From assembly GCF_000003815.2 (NCBI RefSeq), contig NC_049982.1, forward strand, positions 30,116,653 through 30,180,652: 64,000 nucleotides of DNA, in the 5' to 3' direction. The position numbers and the translations under genes are program-made. The notes under the pieces were generated by a model that saw nothing but the letters and a program-made list of their open reading frames with translations, was not told the DNA's origin and made no database searches. Below are positions 13,039 through 27,700 of the stretch, one piece after another (within the stretch, counting starts at the first letter, position 1; the number at the start of each line of letters is the position of its first letter). The DNA comes from Branchiostoma floridae. Taxonomy: Eukaryota; Chordata; Leptocardii; Amphioxiformes; Branchiostomatidae.

Positions 13039-13256
13039 ATTACTGTAAATTCAGAAATGTTCGTGGGGGTTTTATGTTCGCAGTTTCCACGGTGACCGCT
13101 TCACCTCGAACTTAAAACCACTGCGGACATATTTCCATTATAAAGTATGAGACTGCAGTCTATGGTGCTACCGCGAACTTTAAACCACCGTGAACACTCC
13201 ATTTTCCTGCTACAGCGAAAGTAAATCCCCACAAACTTCAATGCATTTACAGTAAT
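13039..13256. mobile_element. ATTACTGTAAAT MITE in the TM2D2 3' UTR
   Basis: Perfect 12-bp ends ATTACTGTAAAT and ATTTACAGTAAT, 218 bp, starting 22 bp after the TM2D2 stop. A related partial copy lies at about 18413-18535. Confidence 0.85.
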
Positions 13257-13949
13257 TGACATTGATTTTTTGGCGACACCACAAGAGAGGAGCTGGCATA
13301 GGAAGAATAGTCTCTGTACAAACTATCAAGTGCATTGATTGAGTGATGGGTAAAATAATTTTTTGGCATCACCACTGGGGAGGAGCTTATTTAGAGATGT
13401 AGCTGACAATGCACAGAACTCTTCTGTTTGCATTTCACAGCAAAACATTATATTACAGAATTCTTGTTCTTATTTGCTTGGGAAATCAACTGGCACTTCA
13501 GATAAAGACATAACACTCCTTTTTGTTTGAACTGGTTTGAAGTCTTGTTGAGAAAAATGTTATGTTTCTAAAAATCATGTCCCACATGAATTTATTCAAT
13601 CTGCTCAAGTGACAGCCTGTAGTAAGAAAAACAGCTTTTACAATGCTAAAATGGTCTCAACATAGAAAAAATAGTCTGAATATGGCATTTTTTGGGTACA
13701 ATTTATTTGTGTCATTGTGAATTGAATGTACATTGTGTAGATTGAGAAAAATTCATGTCAGATTTTGTATATACTACGTAGTACACACTGTTTATTAGGT
13801 ACTGTACAGTACACTTGTGCTTTTTCAAATGTAATAATCCCAAATTGATTTTGTTGATCTGATAGTGGATTTACTTATGAGAAGATATCTTTAAGTACTC
13901 AGAATCTGTACATATCATTTAAAAAGTACTGCACAATATCTAGGAATGG

Positions 13950-14020
13950 AATAAAGACATGAAATAGGCATATATGTAAACCATTTGGTAAATATTTAAT
14001 GTACATGTTATAATAATAAA
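13950..14020 (+). terminator. Candidate polyadenylation signals of TM2D2
   Basis: AATAAA occurs at 13950-13955 and again at 14015-14020, about 0.93-1.0 kb past the stop codon in AT-rich DNA. Either could end the transcript, whose 3' UTR would then contain the inverted-repeat element at 13039-13256. Confidence 0.5.
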
Positions 14021-14699
14021 ATTGTCAATTGATGATAAAATGTGTCATATTTGTGTCATGGTTTCCCAAATCATTAGCTTTGTTCTTGGCAATTGAATGT
14101 GGAAATAGTTTAAGATAAGACGAATTTTGTAGAAAGGTATCATGAAGGTGAATTTTAATATGGGTTTCTGATAAATATGTTTAACTATGTATGTACACAA
14201 TATATTGATCATTGTAACTCAAAGTAAATTTCATCCTATGTCCTACTCTCAATTCAATCTTGACCATAGTAAAATCCTAATCACCATACAGCTTTGGCTA
14301 TGGCTAAAAAGTCCTACATTGTATTTAGCCACATACATACATGTGCAATGTACTAGTAGGGTACATCTATACAAAGCTGTCTCATATCTGTTACAAATCA
14401 ATCAAATAATGTACCAAATTTTGCTCCTACCACTGTTTTAAAATTGGTAGTCTAAAAGTCTAAAATTACTGGGCTTAAAACATAAAAACTCATCATCTAC
14501 GCATATTGGACAATTTACTAAGTACTAGGCTATTATCTATACAAATTCGGTACAAGACCACACAAATGAGTAACCCTGAAGAAAATGATCATGAAGCATA
14601 CAACGTTCATTATATTACTTTACTACATGTACATGCAAGTGCTGACTGGTAATATAAGCATCTTGACATTTTGTTGCTAAGCTGGAATTTCACTGAAGT

Positions 14700-15590
14700 T
14701 GTAGTAAATCGGCGGCATTTTAGCACCAGGAACAGGAAATATGTTTTCAGCACTAGGAAAACAGGAAGGTGTTTTCAGCACCAGGGACATGTAAAACGTT
14801 TTTAGCACCAGGAACAGGGAAAGTGTTTTCAGGGACAGGAAAAATGTTGTCAGGGGCAGGGAAAGTATTTTTAGCACCGGGAACGGGAATGTTTTTTTTC
14901 AGCATGGGGAAAGTGTTTCAACACCAGGGACAAAAAAAGTCAAAGTCAAATATATTTTCATCACCAGGGACAGAGAACATTTTCAGCACCAGGGACAGAG
15001 AACATTTTAGCACCAGGGACAGAGAACATTTTCAGCACCAGGGACAGAGAACATTTTTAGTACCAGGGACAGAGAACATTTTCAGCACCAGGGACAGAGA
15101 ACATTTTTAGCACCAGGGACAGAGAACATTTTCAGCACCAGGGACAGAGAACATTTTTAGTACCAGGGACAGAGAACATTTTCAGCACCAGGGACAGAGA
15201 ACATTTTTAGCACCAGGGACAGAGAACATTTTTAGTACCAGGGACAGAGAACATTTTCAGCACCAGGGACAGAGAACATTTTAGCACCAGGGACAGAGAA
15301 CATTTTCAGCACCAGGGACAGAGAACATTTTTAGTACCAGGGAAAGAGAACATTTTTAGTACCAGGGACAGAGAACATTTTTAGTACCAGGGACAGAGAA
15401 CATTTTAGCACCAGGGACAGAGAACATTTTCAGCACCAGGGACAGAGAACATTTTTAGTACCAGGGACAGAGAACATTTTCAGCACCAGGGACAGAGAAC
15501 ATTTTTAGCACCAGGGACAGAGAACATTTTCAGCACCAGGGACAGAAAAAATTTTCAGCACCAAGGACACGGAAAATTTTGCCTAATATT
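14700..15590. repeat. 24-25 bp minisatellite between TM2D2 and the MUS81-like gene
   Basis: Tandem units of the form CACCAGGGACAGAGAACATT plus TTTCAG or TTTTAG run about two dozen times from 14963 to 15560. More diverged copies (CACCAGGAACAGGGAAAGTG) lie on the left back to about 14720. The left side looks like the older, degenerate edge and the centre is homogenised. The array sits in the gap between two convergent 3' ends. ORFs through it are products of the period. Confidence 0.95.
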
Positions 15591-15707
15591 CCCAAATCTA
15601 TGAAGTCAGAGGTAACACCAATTCAAAATGCAGTGACGCTGCCAATATATGGCAGAATTCATAAAAAAATCTACGTGAGATGAATGGATACAGATACTAA
15701 TTCAGGT

Positions 15708-18700
15708 TTAGCAAAGGTCTAACAATGCTGACACAACTGCCTCTACATTGCCATTATTGTTCTGAAGCATCGTCAACACAATACCATCCTCACACTGTGG
15801 TAGAACAGCTTTCACTAGCTGTACTTTCTCACTCAACTTCTCAACACCTGCATCAACTTTCTCCTCAGGTCCTTCCAGTTCGGAACTCTTGGTCATTGGC
15901 CTCGACCAGATTTCTTGGTCAAGGTCATCGTCTGAGTGTCTTGTTTCTTGGGAATCGTCGAGTAAAGATATGGTTTCAAGTTCTTGGTTAGAAGTTGAAA
16001 ATGCATGTGTTTTGTTTGGCAATGAACTGGAAGTGCCTTGTTTGGTTATGACTCTACTTGTGCTTGGTTGTTCAGTGTTTTCAAGTCTACTACTGGTAGT
16101 ATTATGGAAAGGGTCAGACATAGGGTAAGCCTTTCTACTACTGTCCTTTTGAATAGTTTTGGTCTTGCTGGTATCTACACTTTCTAGTTGTTCAGAATTC
16201 TTCTGTTTCTGATGAGCAGTCATTGACCAAAGGTTCAGGTCATAGTCGTCATCTGAGTCTTTTGTCTCTTGAGAGTCATCGAGCAAGGAAACCGTTTCCA
16301 GTTCGCTTTCTTGTGTGTACATGCCCTTTGCAGATCCCTTAGCACCCTTGCTTACTGTACTGATATCTTCGCTTGCATTTTTCAAAGTTGGCGTACCAAT
16401 CCACTGTCTATGGCCATCAAACTTGTTGTCTGTGTTTACTTCCAAGCCTAGCTTCTTTTTACAAGTGTAAGGATTAAGGCTTCTTGCATTATTGCTTTTT
16501 CTTTGTTTTTGAGGTGATGGTGCGTGATCTGTTATATCTGGGAGTTCATTGTCAGAGTCACTGTCACAGTCAAACACACTAATACGACTGGCTATTGGTC
16601 TCTTTCTGCTTGAACTTGAACTATTGGCCTTCATAACATGATTGTCAAAGTGGCATTTTGACTCCTTGCCATCTTCAAAACCTGAGTCTAGTCTTTTGCT
16701 TGCTTTCGATGTTGGTTTAGTTTTGGTCGCAAAGTTTTGTATGGAAGAATACTTTTCTTCTGTTGATTCAAACTCTTGAGATTCCTCCTCCAAATCTTCA
16801 AGGGATGCTTCGTCAAAGTCTCCTTTGTAGCGATTGTGCGAGTACTCTGTAGGGTCGTACATCGCTTGCACCTTGGGTAGCGGACTATTTTCCCCGAAAT
16901 CTGGCGTCTTCCTTACCGGTCGCTTTCTACTAGGACTTGCGTAAGTACTAGGACTTGCGTGGCATAAGATTAGATATTCTAGTCATAACAACATTTCATT
17001 AGGAAATTTCAAACATAGTTTTAAAGATAAATCGCAAGTAATACTTCTTAAGATCATTTCAAACTTTGAGGTTGAGTCTGATAAAATGCTGATCTCATTA
17101 TCTAACAAACTTAAACCTACATGAAACATTGCCTGAAGATTATTAAAAATGTCTGATACTTTAGGGGACCTTATAATATCAAATAATTATTTCATTTTTC
17201 ACCTTTGATGAAGCTCTGCTGTTACTGTAGCCAGGAACTCGACTGTGCCCTCGATGTTCTCAGTTCTCACAAGGTCAAAGTCATCACTGGCATCAAGTTC
17301 TTCTAGCACATTCTAAGGATAGAAAATAAGACTCAGTAAAACTTGTTCAAGTCAAGTGTCAAGGACACACTACTGACACCCTACCACAATGCAAATTATA
17401 CATTTGTAGCTATAGCTACATGTAAAAGTCAGACAAAATAATGCAAATGGTTTTCTTGCCAGTGGGAAATTTTGAGTGTACATTGAAGTACTACACATCT
17501 ACCTTACATTATCTACAGGACTGTCTTCGGGACTAATTCATCCATCCCAGGATGGAAATTTCTTTGTTTGGACGAGAAAAAATATTACCACATCCGTCCC
17601 AAAAATCTGAAGTGCATGACATGAAACTGTTCAAAACGGACTTTCATAATCTTAAAATGACACATTTAACACGGTCAAGGAAAATCAACAACATGGAAAT
17701 TATTCCAAACAATGAGTGGAACAGAAAAAGATTTAAAGCTGGAGACAGCCCTGATTATTAATACATATCATCATCAATACTCAATTATTACAGTTCAGTA
17801 TTGATAATAATATATATTTCAAATCTTTTCCTGTTCTGCTCATTGTTTGGAATAGTTTGAGCAGAACAGAAAAAGATTTAAAGCTGGAGACAGCCCTGAT
17901 TATTAATACATATCATCATCAATACTCAATTATTACAGTTCAGTATTGATAATAATATGTATTTTAAATCTTTTCCTGTTCTGCTCATTTTTTGGGAGTC
18001 CAGGATTATTGCTGTTGATTTTCCTTGTTTCCCTGTTAAATGTGTCATTTCAAGATACAGTAATGAAAATAAATTTTCAACAGTTTCATGTCATGAAGTT
18101 CAGGTAAGCAAAAAATCTTGCACATTTAACTTACATTGACCTGTTCCACTGTGGGGTTGCCACACCTGGCCACGCCCCTGCAGCCATCGCCACACCTGAC
18201 CATGTACTGCTCAGGTGTGCACTCCACAATGTACTTCAGACTGCAGTGTAGGCTGTAGGGACTGAACCTACGCCTGAAATCCAACATCCTGTCCTTCTGG
18301 GTGAAGTAACGCCCATCCTTCAGGCTCCAGGCTAGGTCATCTGTCAGTGTACATAAAGTTTTAAAATATCTTCAACCAAAGTTTACACAATATTTCTGTA
18401 CACAAAGTAAAATACAGTAATGCATTCAAGTTCACAGGAAACTGCCATGGAAAAATGTTTGCAGTGGTTTAAGTTCACAGTAAATTGGTAACGCAAAAAC
18501 CGCAAACATAAAGCCACCGCATAAAATTTCTTGCCAACAAGCTTTTGATCAGTCCATTGACCCTAAATTTGAGAGGACCGAAAAGGCCTATGACTTAACT
18601 TCAAACTTGCATTACACATGGAATATGACTTGCAAGAAATGTGTTTTATGGCCACTATTCTCCCAATTAATATTTAATGTATTAAGTAAGAGTTGCAGCA

Positions 18701-21700
18701 GTAAATGGTATGTGCTAAGGTCAACTTTAGGCCCCCTGGTAAGTATTCTTTGGTACAGCAAAAGAATTTTCAAAAATTGGTTTTTCGTTACACACACACA
18801 CAACTGTACTATGATTATACTTCACCTGCCCTTTTCCTCTCCACTAACACAGGTAAGACATGCTGCACACCTCCACACTTCCACACCCAGCTGTAGTCTC
18901 CACACTGTAGTGTCTACATGTATAACTCACCTGCCCTTTTCCTCTCCACTAACACAGGTAAGACATGCTCCACACCTCCACACTTCCACACCCTGTACTA
19001 TACCTCACCTGCCCTTTTCCTCTCCACTAACACAGGTAAGACATGCTGCACACCTCCACACTTCCACACCCAGCTGTAGTCTCCACACTGGAGCGACGCG
19101 GTGCGATGTCGGACCCCCAACCGGCACAGGTACCGATGCAGCTACAAACAAAAGACATTACATTGAACATATATTTAAATTTTGTACATTCTGTGATTGC
19201 CAAGGCAAAATTCAAAAGTAATATGCTAGATGCCGGGAGTTAAAAGAGTACCAAATTACATGTAATATAATTATAATTGATGTTATTAGTAGAAGTTCAA
19301 TTGTTCATCAAAAGTTCCCCAAAATATTTTAGACTAGTTCCTTACTTCACCCAGCTTGACTCTGTCTCCTCCCCACTCTCGGATGTCAACCAGCAGAACA
19401 ATGCTGCAGAATACATTGTCAAGTTGGTTTGAATTCAAATCATTGATAATATCTTACAAAACAGGATCCAGAGTTTGATATACTGTAAATGATCTTATCT
19501 CTAACTTAATAAAAAAAAATGATTGTACAGTCATCATCATCATCATCAAAACACAGTCTAAAATGTTTGAAAGCATAAAGAGTAAGATTACATGCATTTC
19601 CTTGTTTTCCCTATAGTATGGTAAAATTGCTTTTGCTGGTCTGTTTTTCTATAAAATCTTTTTCTGTCAGAGGCCAATCAGAGCTTAGAACTGCATTAGG
19701 ATATCATCATGTATAATATTATAATTGCAAATATATTAGCAATTTTTTCTCTTTTTACACGCACCCAATATTATAGGATGAGTCTAATGGTACCAGTGGT
19801 AAAAAAAACAACAACAAGAAGATGTAGGTTTTATTTTTTTATTTTACTAGCACAGAATACTATAGGACAAGTCTAATGGTATTGTGTGCAAGTACATATG
19901 TAGCACATTGAAAGGAATGGAAAGTGGAAAGTGAAACTCCTAGATGGCACACATGCAAAACAAAATCCAACCATGTTTACAGTATACAGCAAGATGCCTT
20001 TGGGGCATAACACCTCTCTTGGGTTTCACTGCCAACAACGTTTTATCTCCAAGCACATCACGTTAATACTATCATAATGATAATTCTTTTGAACTGTCCT
20101 ATGATGAGCAATCAGGTACATTTTACCTACTATATGTAGTCTTGTTATGGCAGCTAGTACTAGTTGTACACATGTGCAGTCACATGGTCATGACGAAATT
20201 CTATAGTATGGAAGATCGTATTACATGGGGCCACTGACTCATACCTGAGTCTATAGCTAAGGTCAACTGTATTGTTGTTAACTGAAAGCATAACAAATCA
20301 GTGTCCTAAATTCTTGATTTTTGAAAAAGGAAGTGCATAATGACAAATCTCTAACACTTTTTACAATACAGTACCTACAATTGTAACAGAAATACCAAGG
20401 CATAAAGCCAGGTACTATTCTGCAATTTGGGAATAATACCGAACTTGATCCCCTCTTGCAGGAGTACTGTTGACTGTTCCTTTGATATGCTAATGAATAG
20501 CAGGAGACCATGAATCATCGTCTTTCTGACAGAAATTCCCTGCGACTGACAAGTACTAGTCGCCCATTTGAATCACATAAACTTTAAGATTGATTAGGTG
20601 TCAGAAAATGTTGCTTGAGGCTTTGGACTTTGGACTCGTTCTGCTATTGGTTATTTTTTGCTTCATCTCTGGATGTGTGGCTATATTTGTACTGGTCCAT
20701 GCAGACCAGGTAAGTGAATATTAATTAATAATATTCTATTATGAAAGTACATTGTATTGTAAAGATGACATTATGAATAACACTTTCAAGTTCATAAACT
20801 AATACAAACGCATTTATCTCAAAGAAAATTTTTGTCCAATTGAAGACAAATGTTAAAACTTTGACAGTAAGGGCCCTGTGGATATGCACATTTCTTTTCT
20901 TTTTCTTCAAATTCAAAGGATTCAAATAATTTACTTACTAATAGCTATAGATTGTTCTGACTTGTTTTCTTGAATTTTTCTTCAATTTTCATTCAATTTA
21001 CTTTGGCCAATTGTGGGGAAAAGTGCTAAAAGAGTCCTTTGTGTGAAAATTCCACTAGAAGAAGAAAAATATGTCAAATGATGAATAGCAGTAGGTCACC
21101 CTGGCACAAACTTTCACCATATATAGAACTTGAAGTATAAATCTGACTCATATGGCATTAATACAGGCAAAGAACAAGTTATACTTATACTTTTTTTTTA
21201 TAGCCCATTCATTGTTGTTTTCAATAGCTGATCTTTCTTCCCATGGGTTATTAATTAGACATTTTGCTCTTTCCATGCTTCCTTTTTTTCAGTAAGATGG
21301 TGTTGTAAACAAATTGGCTGACATTAGGTCTAAGTGCAACATGTACATACAAAAAAGTATAACTAGTAGGAAAATTAATCTATAATTTATTCTACTCCAT
21401 TCACTTTTAGAGACATCAGCAGATTTCAAAGGACACCACAAATTCAACATCAATTCAAGGCGATGGCAACATAACTTTTAGTGCTGGTAGTGGAAGTAAC
21501 GTTCACGTCACCACATGCTGTCACAAAAAAAATCGGTTCTCTAAGAGCAAAGAGTCTATACGCAAAGAGTCGGGTAAACATTCCAACAAATGTTATCCTT
21601 GGCTTGAAAAGGAGAGCAGAGCAGTTGTCCCAGTTGTGCCTAAAGCTATCGGAAAACCCCAGAGACCAAACACAAAGACTCTGGTGACCTGTCAGGAATT

Positions 21701-24700
21701 CATCGACAACATGATCAAGTTGTCAGCAGAAGGAAAGATACTGGAATGCCACAGCAACATTAAGGAGCTAATGATGACAAAAACAGACCCGGATTCCCAA
21801 GTATCCCTCCGCCACGCCGCAAGTCTCAACGCCATCTATGGCGGGGATGTGGCGCGAGCAAACCGTCTTCTTCGCGAGGTTACAATCCTCCTACCGGACA
21901 CGACACACGAGACAGAGCACAGACTATGGTGGAGTCGTCTGAAGTCGCTAGCAAAGATGAGAGAGGGAAACTGTGCAGCGGGAATTGTCTTCGCCGAGGA
22001 GACCCTGCCGCTACTAGATATGATGGAACCTGGTTGTATGACAGCGTGGGTGCTCCTGAACCACGGCCGTCTCTTAACCCAGATCGCAGCAAGCCAGGAC
22101 GATGCCGATGACAGACAATTCTTCCTGTTAAAGGCAGAGAGGGACTACCTGCATGCCATTGAACATGTAGAAAGGGAGCAAACCGACCATATGCTCCACT
22201 CTAAGTCGCGAGTGCCAGAATTTGCAAAAATCCATCTAGCCCTGCTGTACCTTGGCTGCAAGGAATCAGAGGGCAACTTCCGTTTGGGGGTCTCCGATGT
22301 ACCTTTAGAAGACATAAGGGAGGCCAAGAATGCAATTGAAGCACTTGACAAGGAAGAACTGGTTTGTAATTCATCCAAGTTCTGGCTCAAAATGGCTAAG
22401 GCCTGCCTTCAGTATCGGCAGGGAAGTTACCATCAGGCTTATGTCTTAGCCAAGGCAGCCAGAGACTTTGCCACAGTGACTGAACATTCATTTAGAGGTT
22501 TTGCTAACTTTGCTGACAGTACACTGCAGTATCTGCAAAATTATATCTTACCTTAGAAGTGCTATAAGGGTGATGACTTAATTAGGTGAACTAGATTGGC
22601 CACCTGACTTCGTGTATACAATGCAAAGTGAAGGTTAACTGGTACTTGCATCCAACTACATGGATGACAGTTTATACATGTACATGTATTTGTGATCAAC
22701 ATTATTACTAGTTCTTGATATATTATACAATCATTATCATAATGTAAGACTTAATTGCGCTGCTCGAGAACTTTTGATTGAAAAGTTTGAAACAGAAGTA
22801 TAGATTCTGACCAAGAATGGTAAATTAAAGCTTTAGGATGTGGCAGTTAGAATATTATTGTATGATAAAAAGTTGCATACAAATGTGGCAGTTAATATAT
22901 TGTATAATAAAAAGTTGCATACAAATAAATTTTATTTACAAATTGCTGCACCTCACCATTATGATATTGTTATCTGTTAATGGAAAACAACAAAGCAACC
23001 AACAGACAATTCGTAATTTTTCAGCTCCATTGCAGCAGGTGTTTAGTAATGTTCCGTTTTCATGTTCCTCTAGTAAGTAAAACATGATGTCTTTAAATGA
23101 CCTACAAGTCAAAGTCAAAGTCAAAGTAAGGGTTTTTTCATCAAATTTGAAAAGCTATGGAAGTGTGAACAATTCTTTCATCATTCTGTTTCTCTTTTGA
23201 ATTCCTATCTCAAAATTTGTTAAAATCAATATACAAGTGGCTCGTATTCTAGTCCAATCATTGACAAGGACATATCACTATAAGTCAAACAAGGAAGTAG
23301 CCTGGCAGACAAGCAATTACCACATCATAAAATCATGTTAATTGCTTATCTATGATCATAATAAAAACTGATTTCACAGCTCCTTTATATAGTGTACTTT
23401 GTACATTTTCATGACCAGTCCCCATGTTTCCCCATACTTTCAATTTAGGGCCGTTTTATTCCAAAATCTATGAGTATGAGTCAGCTGTGAACAAATCTTT
23501 TAACTAATAATTTCTTTCCATTTTAAAAATCCAACAATCTCTCACCTGATGGTTTGTTTTTTAAACAGTCACACACACACAAAGTACTTTCCATTGAAGT
23601 TGGACATTACCATATTCCAAGACTATAATAATTATACACTTAAAACTCTCTAAGAATTTCTATCTGCATGATTCATAATTTTCATTTACAACAGATGGAC
23701 TACACTACATGATTTTACAGTTACTGTCACACAATAAAATGACCTCAAATAAAGAGGCTCGAATTAGGGTACTTACCCATCAGACCCATTGTCATTAGTG
23801 TAGAGTGCCCTGTCTTCTTCAACTGGAACTTCTGCTGGCTTCGGTCGCTGTGGTTTTGCAGAAGTAGTTGATTTTGAACTTGCTTTGTCTACTTGACTGT
23901 GGACAATTTGTCCTGGTTTCGTTCCTGCAAAAAAAATTTGTAATACGTGTTCAGTCATCCATGTTAGGCTTGAATGTACAAGTACATACAAAATGTACAA
24001 TAAAGTAACAGGTAACAGGTGAAATTGCAGAACACAATGTCCTGCCATTCCAAAAATAGCTGCCAGGGGCTACAGACTAATTATATTTCAGCCATACCAT
24101 AGGTATGGTGAAATATATTGTATTCGTAATGTTTCTTTCTCCTGTCAAATCTTCAGAACACGGTATCTCCGTTGTTCCTCAACCGAATGACTTGAAATTT
24201 GGCACAAGGGTAGAGTGGGCCAATACCCTCGGGCGTTTTTTTCATTTTTTCCATATCTGTCTCTTAAATGATTTTATTAAGGTTTTTTGGTCATCTTAAG
24301 ACCAAAACTGTATATTTGGGCCCCCTGTACCCTGGTATTATAACCGAATGAGCTGAAATTTGGCACAGATGTGCCTTGATAAGTCCCCCATATAGATTCA
24401 ATATCAGTTTTGGTGTACAGTACAACAAAATGCTTATTTTTGCGATTTTTTGACCAATTTTTGACCAAAAAAGGACACTTTTGGCCCCTGTACCCTGGTA
24501 TTACAACCAAATGAGCTGAAATTTGACAGAGATGTGCCGTGATAATGCCCCCATATAAATTTAAGAACACTTTTGGTGTACAGTACAACAAAATGCTTAT
24601 TTTTGCGATTTTTTGACCAATTTTTGACCAAAAAAGGACACTTTTGGCTCCTGTACCTTGGTATTGCAACCGAATGAGCTGAAATTTGACACAGATGTGC

Positions 24701-27700
24701 CTTGATAATCCATTCATATAAATTCAATAACACTTTTGGTGTACAGTGCAACAAAATGCTTATTTTTGCGATTTTTGGCCAATTTTTGACCAAAAAAGGA
24801 CACTTTTGGCTCCTGTACCCTGGTATTACAATTAAATGACCTGAAATTTGGTATAGATAGGCATTAGATACTTGGTAACAAGATTCAAGTAAAATTTTTG
24901 ACATAAACAACTTTAAAATGATCAATTTTGGCACTTTTCTGAGGGGAAATTTGTTTTCTTTTGGCCTCCTGACGTGACCTTCCGTGACCCCGCACAGAGC
25001 CACACCTGTGCGCGTCAGCCGGAGAGTTAATTGAATCAAAGACCTAGCCAATCAGCGAAGAGGAGGCCAAAGGCTAATTAATATTCATAAGCGGGGCCTC
25101 ATGATCCCGTATATAGCAGTGTTCCCGCCAGGGGGAGCAAAGCCCGCCTAAGGCTCTCGCATTTTAGACTATTCAGAAGGCTTTATATTGTATCAGTTCT
25201 TAGGGGCATATCTATGATAATCGCAGCAGTCACTTAACTTCTCTTCAGGAGTTTAGCGTAACACTGTTTCAGGTCAAACCGTCAAAGGCAACTAAAAACA
25301 AACTTTAACGTTACTGAGTTCAACAGTACTTATAACTTGTTATCCGAAGTTGAAACGCTAGCGATGGTATTTTCGCTGCGCTGTTAGCTCCGTGCGACTG
25401 TTGTTGACGGTCTTATAACGGTATATTTTGCACCCCTGTACCCTGGTATGAGTAACATTTGGTATAGATAGGCATAATATAGTTGGTAAAATGATCCAAG
25501 TAAAATTTTTGGCATAAAGTACTGTAAAAGGCTTAATTACAGCACTTTTTTAGGGGAAATTGGTTTTCTTTCGTTCTCCATGCCGTGACCTTTCGGACGT
25601 TCACCCCACAGAGTCGACATCTGCACCTGCGTCTAGCCGGCAGGAAGAGTTAATTCAATTAATGGTTCAGCCAATCAGCGAAGAGGAAAGCGAAGGCTAA
25701 TTAATATTCATAAGCGGGACCACACAATACGTTAACTTGAAGACTCAGGCCGTACAGACTTCTCGCCAGGATTTTTTCAAAGCGTCGGACAGGGGTCCGG
25801 GGGCCGCCGAATGTCCCTGGCGGGGTCCAGGGGCAGGGCCACTGTGGGGGGGACCCAGGTGGGCGAAGCCCCCCCCGGAAGCTCTTGCATTTTAGGCTAT
25901 TGAGAAGGCTTCTTTTATCAGTTTTTTTAGGGCCATATCTACGATAATCGTAGCAGTCACTTACTTCTCTTCAGCAGTTTGACTTTAAAATATTTCGGGT
26001 CAAAGCTTCAAAGACAACTAATACCTCATAAACAACAAACTTTACTTAGCTCAACAGTATACAAAAATATTGTACGGGTTGCCATCCTTAGTTGAAGCGC
26101 TTATTTATAGCGCTAGTATCTTCGCTGCGCCGTTAGCCGCCGTGCGACTTTTGTTGACGGTCTGATATCCCTACGTCGCCGCCTCGCTGATATTCCCACG
26201 GACATGTTTAAAAAAAAATACCCAGCAAAAAACGCTGTTCTGCGTCAAATTCTATTCTATAAAACTCAGTGTTACAGTCTAAATATTTTGTAGAAGCACC
26301 GCTGTAGGAAAGAAGGTCCAAGCAATGTAAAACATCACGTAGCATGAAGTTCGCTGTCAACTGGCACACAGCACATGACTGTTTGAAACTCTAAGTCTAA
26401 TCAACAGCCGTGTTTGATTGATAGCCGGCGGTCCTATGATGAAGTCGGCGAAAGGTGCGTTAGTTAGAAAATCTGCGTTTAGTTTTGATACGTAATTATA
26501 AGTTAGACAGTGGCGAGAATGATTATTTTCTCATCAATATTTCTCTTCAGAATTATTTGAACTTAATTGTACATCTAAACAATTGGCTTACCTGTGCAAT
26601 GTTTATATGATTAATGATCAGTGTACTGAAATCATGTGTAACGTATGGCTCCTAGTCAATAGATCAGCATTTTCTCTATAGTGACCACCTGTCTATAGTG
26701 GCCACATTTCCTAGTGCTGTTGTTGTTTGGCATAAACTTTGAACATTTAAATTGTAAGTAACTTTAAACTGCCAGAGTTTCAGCCCAATAAAACACTCTC
26801 AGCGCCAGGGTATGAACAGACTGACCAGACAGACGAAAATAAATCCTCGAACAAGGTTCAATCGTATTTTCCGGGTCTGGCAGGAAGTTGTTAAACTAAA
26901 ATAAGAATAGGCTCGATGGTTGATTGCATACAAAGTAAAACAGTTTAACAGTTTTACAGCTTGAAGAAAACAAACGCTCCTACAGTACCTGCACCTGCTT
27001 GATAATTATTAAATCATATGCCCTACTTGAATAAAAAAAGTTCATTGCAATAATAAATGTACCCACATCACAAGGAGCTTATACTTTTTTAAACTTACAC
27101 CTAGTTATCGTACTGAAAATTGTTAATGACATTACATGAAGTCATTCAACAATTTTCAGTCATGATGAAAATTTTCTGAATGGAAGGTGTGATTATTGTC
27201 ATTTTCTGAAAAATAGAAGCAAGCTCTGTTTTTACCTGGAGTCAATTCACAATACCAGTCCACTTTGGGGGATAATGTATTGTTAAGAGGATGTTCCATT
27301 TTTGCGCAGGGGTGATTTGGAACAGTCCAATGTTGCGTGGGAAGGGGTATGGCTGAAATATGCTGTATTTGCTCTTAAGCAAATGTCGGCCTTTCTAGTG
27401 TCTAATTACCTTAATGTCTAACGTTCTTGAATGTACATGTACATGTAGCACAAGCACAGTTCTGTTCTGCTAGCCAGATCTAATTTTCATCAGCGTAGCC
27501 GCACATTCAAGCACAGTTTCGCTAGGTAGATGAAGACTCAGCTTTTATGTTAACTGATGTATTAAATATACTTCTACCACATGTTGAAGAGCTGAAATGT
27601 CAAGATAATTGTCGATCTAAATAAAGTCACAAAGTCAAAGTTATGGCCCTGGTGTGACTTAGTGTAGCTTGAAACCGAAGGGGAACTTTACTTGTCCTCG

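Noticed and set aside
14769-15110. Plus-strand ORF of 113 codons
   Set aside because: It lies inside the 24-bp minisatellite, whose period divisible by three keeps frames open.
14963-15560. CRISPR-like direct repeats
   Set aside because: Units are contiguous with no unique spacers, and the sequence is clearly eukaryotic.
18607-19221. Plus-strand ORF of 204 codons with His/Pro repeats
   Set aside because: It is the antisense of the MUS81-like exon and its partial copies; splice phase supports the minus strand.
24277-25051. Minus-strand ORFs of 146 and 205 codons
   Set aside because: They run through the 145-bp modules of a non-coding element; the periodic peptide is a repeat artefact.
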